A stretch of 64,000 nt of DNA from Caprella mutica (Eukaryota > Arthropoda > Malacostraca > Amphipoda > Caprellidae), in the NCBI GenBank assembly GCA_947561585.1, contig CANNZV010002590.1, forward strand, positions 1 to 64,000. Direction: 5' to 3'. The position numbers and the translations under genes are program-made. Of this stretch, positions 11,872-23,000 are shown in pieces; position 1 is the stretch's first letter; each line of letters opens with the position of its first letter. Under the pieces are notes generated by a model. The model was not told the origin of the DNA, made no database searches, and saw nothing but the letters and a program-made list of their open reading frames with translations.

Positions 11872-12148
11872 TGTAAAATAACCTTCCCGCAATATCCCCG
11901 CGATATTCCCTACTGATGTTCCCAAAATGTCCCCAGGGGATATCGCGAAAATGTCCGTTTTTGTACTTTTTTGGAAACATCCCCAGGGAATGTTCCCGGA
12001 ATATCGGTAGGGAATAAACATCCCCTAACGATGTTCCCGGAACATTCCCTGGGGATATCCCCAAATAAGTACAAAAACGGACATTCTCGCGATATCCCCT
12101 GGGGACATCGGAAGAAAATATCGCGGGGATATCCCGGGAAGGTCATTT
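11872..12148. repeat. Long palindrome rich in CCCCGCGATAT/ATCCCC
   Basis: The two halves fold back on each other around about 12012. Left arm words (CCTTCCCG, TGTCCCCAGGGGATATCGCG, TGTCCGTTTTTGTACTT, CCAGGGAATGTTCCCGGAA) recur in inverse order on the right. Each arm is about 130 bp and is itself built from related short palindromes. It is strikingly GC-rich against its surroundings. It is probably a MITE. No target duplication is clear because the palindrome continues into the flanks. Confidence 0.65.
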
Positions 12149-12154
12149 TGTTGC

Positions 12155-12834
12155 CTGGGTTATTCGAATTTCGAACAGCGTGTAAATTAATAAATGGATA
12201 CAACAATTTTGTAGCTATGACTTATGCTTTTTTGCTTTCGATTCTCCACAAGATTCTCTACAAACTGTGGAAGCGTTTTTTTTTATTTTTCGAATTGGTT
12301 TTCGAATTATTTAAATTTTTAGTGAAACAAAAAAAATTGAAAAAATATAAATTTCAAAATTTAATATTTCGAAAAATAATTCAAACTCTTCCAGAGTTTG
12401 TAGAAAATTCCGGGGAGGATCGAATGCAAAAAACTGCAAAACCGTAGCTTCTACCAAAAAACAGCCTTAGGCTTTTGAATTACATGATTTGTAAATATCT
12501 GAAGTAACGAGTAATCTCCCATTCAAAATTTGATAATCTGGCACGCAGCATACTACTCTCGCGAAGGTCTGCGGGTAACTGAGGAATATTTCTTTGCAAA
12601 CCTTAGTGGGCGTGTTATTAGTGGTAGGTTAGATACCAGATATAGCGAGATAATTAATTATTACGAATTATAATTGGCTGAGAGATCTTTTCCCTTTCTC
12701 CCTCTCCCCAGGGGGATTAGAGTTACACGATACCTCTGGTATTTTGCTCACACTATAAGAAGCTTATAAAGCAACTATTTACACAATAAAAAAAAGATAA
12801 AATTTTGAGATTTCTTCGGGGACGGTCCCCTTAA
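12155..12834. mobile_element. MITE copy related to the insertion in the LTR element's pol
   Basis: From about 12410 to 12834 the sequence runs parallel to 18780-19235. Shared blocks include TCGAATGCAAAAAAC, CCAAAAAACAG, TTACGAATTATAATTGGCTG and the end CTTCGGGGACGGTCCCC before TTAA (12831-12834). The left end lacks the expected inverted repeat. The neighbouring palindrome may have replaced or interrupted it. Confidence 0.7.
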
Positions 12835-13014
12835 AAACTTTTATTTATGGCAGAGACAATAAATTACTAGCATAATTATGTTTTATCAATAAATACACTG
12901 TAAATATTTTATCGTTGTGATCAATAAAACATTATTTTTTTTTTATTGTTTAAAAAGACATTATTTTTCCATTAAAAACAAGAGGAAACAATAATTGAGA
13001 TTAGAGGATAATAC

Positions 13015-14087
13015 CCCATTGCTTGAAGTTTGTTACTAATTTCTCTCACCATTCTTCGAAGTTTGTCACTAGTTTCTCTCACCATTGTTTGAAGTTTGTC
13101 ACTAGTTTCTATCACCATTTTTTGAAGTTTGTCACTAGTTTCTCTCACCATTGTTTGAAGTTTGTCACTACTTTCTCTCACCATTCTTTGAAGTTTGTCA
13201 ATAGTTTCTCTCACCATTGTTAGAAGTTTGTCACTAGTTTCTCTCACCATTGTTTGAAGTTTGTCACTAATTTCTCTCACCATTCTTCGAAGTTTGTCAC
13301 TAGTTTCTCTCACCATTGTTTGAAGTTTGTCACTAGTTTCTCTCACCATTTTTTGAAGTTTGTCACTAGTTTCTCTCACCATTGTTTGAAGTTTGTCACT
13401 ACTTTCTCTCACCAATCTTTGAAGTTTGTCAATAGTTTCTCTCACCATTGTTAGAAGTGTGTCACTAGTTTCTCTCACCATTGTTTGAAGTTTGTCACTA
13501 GTTTCTCTCACCACTGTTAGAAGTTTGTCACTACTTTCTCTCACCATTGTTAGAAGTTTGTCACTAGTTTTTCTCACCATTATTAGAAGTTTGTCACTAG
13601 TTTCTCTCACCATTGGTTGAAGTTTGTCACTAGTTTCTCTCACCATTGTTAGAAGTTTGTCACCACTTTCTCTCACCATTGATAGAAGTTTGTCACTAGT
13701 TTCTCTCACTCTCACCATTGTTAGAAGTTTGTCACTACTTTCTCTCACCATTGTTAGAAGTTTGTCACTAGTTTTTCTCACCATTATTAGAAGTTTGTCA
13801 CTAGTTTCTCTCACCATTGGTTGAAGTTTGTCACTAGTTTCTCTCACCATTGTTAGAAGTTTGTCACTAGTTTCTCTCACCATTGTTAGAGGTTTGTCAC
13901 TACTTTCTCTCACCATTGTTTGAAGTTTGTCACTAGTTTCCCTAAACCATTGTTTGAAGTTTGTCACTGGGTATCTCCAGGCCATTTCCATCATCAGGTC
14001 ATACATGACGTAGTTCTGGTTTATCCCCTCCATGGTCAGGCCTGTACCCACCAAACTGTTGTTGCCTGAGCGAGCTATTGTTAAACT
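13015..14087 (-). CDS. NAGLU: NAGLU exon 12: nucleophile motif, then a 33-bp repeat array
   Basis: The first 50 or so codons are normal family sequence: [10 protein letters not shown], then [20 protein letters not shown] and a [12 protein letters not shown] segment. The open frame then runs through about 28 copies of an 11-residue unit resembling [11 protein letters not shown], to a donor-like GTATTA at 13014-13009. The 3' border is uncertain. Every repeat unit also holds a GTGAGA after ATG, so splicing may exit earlier, at the first unit. The tail that would follow (from 13014 downward, closing in a stop at 12972) is not family-like. Confidence 0.7.
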
Positions 14088-17000
14088 CTGCAATAAGAAA
14101 CATAGAAAATAATTCATTTTTCTCCAAGAACATATTAGCTATTCGCAAATTATTTCAAATTAATAAAAAAAAATCCCATTTAATTCATAGACTTTGTTCA
14201 GTAGCACCGTTGAATAATATAATTATTATATGCTTCAAGATGCAGTTAACTTACTCCTGACGATTGAAAAGCAGGTCCGTAGATTGCGTCGACACCTCCG
14301 TAGTTGTGAAGCATGCAAAATACGAAAGGATGACCGTAGAAACTCTCAAACATGTTGCAAACTGGACTGACACCAGTTTTCAGGTCCAACACCAGCATCC
14401 TCTCCTGAAACCACAGATTGAAATCATAATTTCGTACATTATCGAAGTTAGAAATTCTTGTAATAATGAATGAACCCTTTTTCTATGTGATCCAATTAAT
14501 ACTTTATGACTTAGAGATTCATGTGGTTAGAGCCAACCAAGAAGTTATGGACGGGGTCTTAGCTCATTTGTAGTGATGCAAACACATTAATTGTGTATGC
14601 ATAACTGCTCTCGCAAACCTATATGATTATGTGTAAGGAACATTCAAAGTTAGTTACCAATTGGCTCGCATGAGATCAACATCTAATCTCAAGTCTTAGT
14701 TAGTGAGACAATTACTTGTGAGTGTTTTAGTGAAGTGCATAGTGAAAATATATTTGCTTGATACAGAAGTATAATCTCTTTAAAGTTTTAGTTAAACTTA
14801 TTATTCACCCTAAATACAGTTAAGCATTGACCAGAGGCCTGAGGTCGGGCATGGCAATGAGTATTTAGTAGAAAGAGATAAACTGAGAAAAAGGAATATG
14901 AAAGATAAGATACAGAGAAAGATTCTAATCACACGTAACCCATACCGTGGACCGTTATAAGGTTTCACAGTTGATGAGATAACCCACAGAGGGGACCATC
15001 ATATTGGTGGCAGTATGGTGTGTGATTAAGTAATTCGAATTTAACGAACGGAAATTCAATTACTAAAGTGAAAGTTTGAGAGCTTTGTAGTTTACCAAAA
15101 ACTAAGTTAACCATCTGATTGGAGAGTATTTGATTACAGCAAGACCGGGTTTTGCGACCCTATATGACGGTACGATCCAATTAAGGTGTTCATTTTTTGT
15201 GATAAAATATAAAGATTTTTCAACTCAAGATCAAGCATAAGGCATCTCGAAAATTATCGGAAGGATAAGGAGAGTAAAGATGGCCTAATTTGAAATTTGA
15301 ATGAGAGCAGAGACAATCAGTAAGATTAACCAATTTGGAAAAGTTTACGGTGAATCATACGCGGAGGGAGGAATTGACACGGGTATAGCGTTGCACGTTG
15401 GCGAATGTGGACAACATTCAATTAATCAATATACAACATGCAAAAAAGCCGTAATTCAACCGGAAACTGAGTGTCTAATTTGTTTAAACACTACATCTGA
15501 ATAGTATTTATTCAAACTGCTTCATTCAGTGTACACGAGGTGACACAGTTAAGATCATTGCAAAAGTCGCCGAAAACATCTGAAAAGGGAGACCCTCTGT
15601 TCATGGAACCGAAGTTGAGTATAAGCAGATTAACGATTAAAAAGCGTTGTATCATCCTTGTATTTGTCAGTTTCATTTGTGAATCAGTCGCAGCAGGTTC
15701 TCTGAGAACTTAGTTTAGTGGTGAAATATCAGTCTCGCTTAGTCAGTGTTTGTGTGTATTACTTTAGCAACAATAAAAAGGTTAGTTAGAAGAACTTAAT
15801 TAATCTTCATTGCAGCAATTATAATTATAGGATGTATATTGTTAATGCATTTCTTTCAGCTTTATAATATTATTGATGTGACAGGTATTAATATTTAATT
15901 TTATAATTTTATTGATTTAACAGATTTTGCTCTATTTTTGCATGTTTTATTTTTATGATATTTTCATAATAATACTTTCATAATTTGTTTTTACCCACAC
16001 ATTTATTTTAAGTACACACTAACATTTAATTAAGAATGAGAACACATGCAAAGTTCGGAGGAAGAAGAAGTTAATCCAAACCCAGTTGAATTAAGGTCTG
16101 GTAGAAAGACAAAACCCCGAATTAAGAAGAGCAAATCGGAGAAAGAAAACAATACACAACCAAAGGTATCAATTACACAGCAACAGAAATTAAATAGGAT
16201 AGTTATAGACAATTTAGATACAAATACTTCAGGGACAATGGCGGTTGAAATGACACAAGCTCAACTACAAGAAATAATTAAAAGTAGAAGCACAACAATC
16301 ATAAATTCTGATTCCTTGCCGATATTCAGAGGAAGAAGAAGGCCAGAAGATCCAACTTTCGAGGAGAAAAACACCTTTAAGAAGCATTTGAGTCTATTAA
16401 ATAACCATATATCCAGTTTAGGGGACAAAGACGATGCTAAAAAGAAGAAAATCCTTCTCAGAAGCGCTGATTGCAATCTGGGAGATTTTCAAATTACTGT
16501 TAATAACGTTGTTAACGGAAAAACATTTATAGATAGCACCTACAAAGAAATATGCACGGTATTAGAAGATATATATGTGCAGAAAGACAGCAAGGACATC
16601 TGTACAGTGTATGTCACGAATTATACACCAATAAATTGAAAGATGAAACTACAGCTGCCAGTGATATATTAAGTACATTGGAAAAAATAGGAGAGGTCAC
16701 AGATCATCTATTGAATGACGACACAATGAACGCGCAATTTCCAGCAAAACTTGCAGCTGAAACTAATCAGGCATACAACAACAGATTGAAAAAGCACGCT
16801 AAAGATTTAATGAATACAGCCATGTTTTTAACAATATTGGGACCACAGATCAACCCCAATATTGTCAAGGGAGTTATTGAAGGACCGTTTAAAACAACAG
16901 CTAATTTACTGTCCGCTACAACAAAGAAAATCAGGTCTTTGACCCATGACAAAAAAATCCTAATTCCGAAAAAGAATTTCAATAACACAGAAGCTTTTGT

Positions 17001-20000
17001 GATAGAAAATTCTGATCAATTTGTAGGTGAGAATCAGGGTAATTATCACGATGATATGCAGGAAGGAACAGCAGAGGCATATTACGCATATGATGCTAGG
17101 CAGAGAGGTACACACAGTAGATATGCACGAAGAAGCAGATACAGACACAACCACCAAGGTAGAACAAATGTGACAAATATACATACCCACACACCACAGC
17201 AGAATAGTGACACAATTAGGTGTTACAGGTGTAACAATTTAGGGCATCTAGGAAGAGATTGCCGTACTCAACAACCTATTAACCGAGGTCAATTCAAGGA
17301 TTTTCGCAGGAAAATGTAAATACGAACGCTGAAATAAATACACAGAGCATAAAGTTAGTAAACAACTTGGTAGGATTAATTTAATAAAACATTTAGCAAA
17401 GACAAATGCGATGGCTTTTGGTAACTCCGTGCACACATGTGAATTAAACATGAATAAATTAGATCCTGTGTTCATTAAATTCAATGGTGAACTTATTTCG
17501 TCACTCAATTCAAAAAATCAATGCGAATGTAAAAATAAGTTCGATTTACTTAAAGAAGTTAATTTAAGCGATGAGGAGGTAAGTACAAGCGAGACGTATA
17601 TAGCAGCTCAGTTCGTAAAAAATACAGATGAATTAAGCGGATTAAAAGACTGTCATTATACAATAAAAGGGACTTCTAAACCAACGATAATATTACACAG
17701 TAAAGAATTTGATTGGGAAGCGTTAATAGATTCAGGTAGTGAGCGAACGATATTAAACAGTCGTAATTTCAAATATATTGCGAGTAACGAAGAAATAATG
17801 AGATCGGATGTCACTATTAAAGGCATAAACGGTCGTTCCGAAGTAAAGGGTGAAATAAATTTAGTATTGTCATCCAAGTCAAATAAAATACGAGTAAACG
17901 CTTTACTAATCGACAACGCTAGCTTTTCATACGATATGATATTAGGAAGGGACGCGTTAAAAAATGCCCAAATTAATTTTGATAAAAATAATTTGAAGTT
18001 AGGTGAAGAAAAAATTCCGTTTATGGAAAAACGTAAAATAGCTACTAAGGAACTATTAAGTACGGACTGCTTAATAGCAGAGTTAGTACTCATTTCTAAT
18101 AGGTCAAAGAGGAGAACTTTAATTAGAGAAATAAACGAACGAACAGACAGCAACAGTAGCATTGCGAAGGTAAGGGTTAAATCTCAATTAAAACAGAAAG
18201 GGCAAGCGGAGGTTATGAAGTCCGAAATGAAAACAAAGCCTAGAAGAAAAAATATAATACGCAAGAAGAACAGTAATGTTCATATAAGTAGCCAAGTAGT
18301 TGAGGCAAATACTATAAAAGTAATTTATGGTTTCGTTAAGGGGACCGCCCCCAAAATTTTGAAAAAAATTATTATTGAAGTTATGGTTCTGAAACCTTGT
18401 ATGTATATATAAAATTGAATTATCTATCGTTTTTGTTCCTGACATTTTTTCGATTAGACCCATAGAAAACGAGTTATTCGAATTTAAAACAAATTTCGAA
18501 CCATTTTCAAAAAAGCCCCACCTGTTTTTTGGTTGAAGCTAGAGCATTGCGGTTTTTTGCATTCAATTCTCCATACTGATATCTACAATATGAATGCCTT
18601 CGATTTTTGATTTTCAAATGGGTTTTCTAAATTTCGACTTTTTCATAAAAAGTAAACCAAAATTTCTGAAAATAAAATTTTGTCGGAAAAAATTTTCTAC
18701 AACAAATTCGAAAATCAAAAATCGAAGGCGATCATATCAAATCGAAGGCGATCATATCTTAGATATCATTATGGAGTATCGAATGCAAAAAACCGCAATG
18801 CTCTAGCTTCAACCAAAAAACAGGTGGGATGTTTTGAATTACAAGATTTGTAGATATCAAAATTAGTAGGAATTTCCTTTCAAAGTTTGATGATCTGACA
18901 CGCAGCGTTCATCCACTTCGAAGGTTTGGGGAACACTGGCTAATCTCTCTTTGCATTCATTGGTGTGGGCGTGCTACACGGGTATGGTAGATACCAGATA
19001 TAGCGATATAATTAATTATTACGAATTATAATTGGCTGAGAGATGGTTTTTAGAGTACATATTGACTCCCTACCCCCCGGCCCACTTTTCCCTTTCTCCC
19101 TCTCCCCAGGGGGGTTAGAGTTATACGATACGTCTGGTAATTTGCACACACTATAAGAAGGTTATAAAGCAACTATTTACACAATAAAAAATAATGATAA
19201 AATTACGATATTTCTTCGGGGGGCGGTCTCCTTAAGAATAACGAAGCAGGAAGTTTTATCGTAGCTAAAAGAAGTTTCAGTTCGGGTTTAGTGGTAGCCG
19301 AAACCCTAATAAATATCAAAGAAAGTAAAAACGAAGGGGACCAAGTGTCTATTTGCCCAGTTTTTGTAATGAATCCGACTGATAGTGATATCGTATTAAA
19401 CGAAAATCAAATACTAGGAACACTAGAAATCTATGAAAAACAAGTCGAAGTTAATATAGCGACTATTTCGGAGTGTTTAAATAAAAGGACTCGTAAATCT
19501 AGATTAGGAAACGTGTTGAGTGACGAAAAAACAAAGCCATTTGAACGAAACGTTACCCCTGATTTGATTTATGAAAAGTCAATGGTACATGCAGTTGGAA
19601 ATAATGGAAAGCCATTAGTTTCAGTGCATGGCAACCGTGAGATAAAGTGTAAAATATCACGTGACGGAAGTGCTGATAGAAGCCGTGATATCACAGTAAG
19701 AAGTGATGATGTAGAAAACAATTCTCAGACAACGCCATCAGCACTGAGAAGTTTAGTTAATGCTGACATATCATGTGGAATGTCAGAGTATGAAGACAAA
19801 ACAGCACAGTTATTAAATGACTTTAGAGACGTAACAACTCTAAAAGACGAACAAATAGGAACCACTAGTATCTGTACACATAGTATAAAATTAAGAGACC
19901 CTAATGTAGTAATCAATAAAATACTGTATAGAATACCACATAAATTTCAAGAACAACTTGAAGAAGTTAATAAATCAATGTTAGAAGAAGGAACTATTGA

Positions 20001-23000
20001 ACCTTCAATGTATGAATTCAATTTCCCCGTTATCGTGGTTCATAAAAAGAATGGGGAAACACGTCCCGTAATAGATTTCAGATCTCTAAATAAATGTGTA
20101 CATATACAAGGGTTTCCATTACCCAGAGTAGACGACATGTTAGTATCTCTAGGAGGGTCCAAGGTATTTTCTAGTTTAGATCTAAGGAGCGCTTTTCACC
20201 AAGTGAAAATATCTGAAGAATCTAAAAAACTTACAGCATTTGCGGTAAATGGAAAGAAATTCCATTTTCGCAAATTACCCTTCGGGTATGTCAATAGTCC
20301 AAAAGTATTTCAAGCAATTATGACAAAAGCGTTAAATAGAGTAGTATGGAAATTATGTTTCGTATTTATTGATGATATCTTAATTTTTAGTCGATCATAT
20401 GAACAACATTTAAATGATATTAGCCAAGTGCTGATGAGTTTACGTGATGCTCATTTGAGATTAAAATTAGAGAAGTGTGAATTCTTTAAACACGAAATCA
20501 ACTTTCTTGGACATCGAGTCATGACTGAGGGCATACGGTGCATCCAAAACGAAAAACTTAGAGAAGCATCTAGACCAACAGATGTAAAGAAACTTCAGCG
20601 TTTTTTAGGACTTGCGAATTACCTTCGTAAGTTCGTCCCTAAATTTAGCCAGAAAGCAGAACCATTATACAGACTATTAAGGAAGGACACCAAATTTGAC
20701 TGGACTGACGAATGTGAGGCTAGCTTCACTAGTCTCAAAAACATTTTGACATCAGATAAGGTATTAGCTCACCCAAATTATTCCAAACCATTTTATTTAT
20801 TTACTGACAGCTCAAGTGTTGGAATCGGCGCAGCGTTGCTACAGCCAGATTCGACCGGGAGCAAAACATTAAGACTCATAGCCTATTTCAGTAAATCATT
20901 AAATTCTACTCAGAAAAGGTAATCAGTAACAAAACAAGAGTTTCTTGCGATCCATCTAGCATTAAAGGAATTTCAATATCTATGTCTAGGGTACCCTATA
21001 ACCATTTTAACTGATCACAAACCCTTATGCGCGTTTTTTGGTAATAAACTTCCATTAGATTTTGCGATGGCAAGGTGGGCAATCGAAGCCAGCACCTATG
21101 ATTGTAACGTGAAATATTTTGAGGGAAAACGTAATGTGGTAGCAGATACTCTAAGTAGATTACCTCCTTTAACGGAAGAAACAATAGATGAATGCGAAAT
21201 TTTAACACCATCTAATGAAAGTTTTAGCTCAATTGAAAGTTCTATAGCAACCACAAGATCGAGGGCTAAACTGAATGTACCACAAATTATTGACAGCAAT
21301 GACATTGAATCAGAAACAGACTCAGAAAATGAACAAGAATCAGATCCATCTAAATTGTATAAAATCAACAAAGAAAAACCATTTCTGAATTACATACCTA
21401 AACACGAAGAAATAACATGGACTTTAAACAGACTAAAGACAGCACAGTCAAAAGACTTTGCTTGTAAGGAAATAATGGACATTTTAAATAGGAAAAAGCT
21501 AGGTACAGCTAAAAACATAGCTGAGTTTTTCATATTAGACGGAATATTATATCGACATAGGAAAATAGATACTAGGACAGCCAGTATTATTAATTATGTT
21601 ATACCAACTGAAATGATCAATTTAGTAATTAATTCAATACATTTTAACACGCATTGTGGTTTAGCTCATACGCTATTTAAATTTCGACTAAAATACTATC
21701 ATTTTCAAGAAAGATCGGTCATAGAATCTTTTATTAAAAGATGTGACGTTTGCAAGATACTTAAGGGAAGTCTAGATACATCAATTAAATTATTGTCTGC
21801 CCCAGTAGCTAACACACCATTTGAAACAGTTTCATTTGATTTTATAGGACCTTTTATTACAACTGACACGAACAACAAGTACATTTTATCAATAACATGT
21901 ATGTTGACACGATATAACGAATTACACGCAGTAGCTGACAAATCAACTAGCACAGTAATTGATTGTCTAAGTAAAACATTTAGCCGTTGCGGATATCCCA
22001 AAACGCTAATGTCAGATTGTGCGAAAGAATTTAAGTCTAACGCAATTAAAACTTTCAGTGAAATACATCAGATATATAAATGTGAAGTGCTACCATACTC
22101 AGCATATTCCAATGGAATTTGTGAACGCAACAACCAAAGAATTAACAGGCTATTAAGATTTTATGTAGCTACAGTAAATCACGATAATTGGGACACGTTT
22201 CTCGATATTGTCCAAAACACAAATCAACAATCAGGTTAATTTGTCCTTGAAGGATACTCGTTCATTTGCCATGTATGCTCGAGATACCTCGCCAAATATA
22301 CAAGCAGAAAATTTGGATAACATTTATAATTTAGATACATCAGAATCAATAGTCAAAATTAAGGCCAGACAAGCTATATTTATTCAAGATCAGATTAGGG
22401 CTAACATAATTAATCAATCAAACAAACTCATAATTTACCACAATAGGACACGAAAAGACAAACTTATACAGATAGGTGATCGAGTATTAATTAGGAACCA
22501 CCAGAAAACACATAAACTACAATTGAATTGGATAGGACCAGGTACAGTATTACAGGTCAAGAAAAATAAAGCCATAATAAAAATTGGACATCAAACGATA
22601 ACAAGTAACATAAATTACTTAACTAAGTTAGAAAATTTCACAACCAATTAATTAAGTAATTTCATTACTATCATTAAACAGGAAATCAAATTGTGAGCAA
22701 TTTGAATATAAACATCATGTAGGTAGCCCAAAATAGGAACACATAACACGTAGTAACATAAAGTAACTTGAAGTAACATGTAACATATAGTACAGGAACA
22801 CTTGACATATAACTCAGTTACATGCAAAGATTCAGAGAAATGTTTACATTTTTTTTGCTTACGCTAGTCAAACAAACACACATTATGCAGCTTATTGTTA
22901 ATAATACAATACTTACTTTGCTCAGTAAGAGAATTATTGTATCAATACAATGATAATTTTTAGCATGTAAAATAATTGTATGTATTTAATTTAAGTTGGT

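Noticed and set aside
13023..13824. Plus-strand frames rich in FVTSFSHH or SLVSLTIV repeats
   Set aside because: Shadows of the 33-bp minisatellite; 33 is divisible by three, so several frames stay open.
12972..14117. Independent 381-codon repeat protein gene on the minus strand
   Set aside because: The start of the frame lies in an intron; the conserved part begins at the exon 12 acceptor (14087) and belongs to NAGLU. The repeats are an extension of that exon or intron, not a separate gene.
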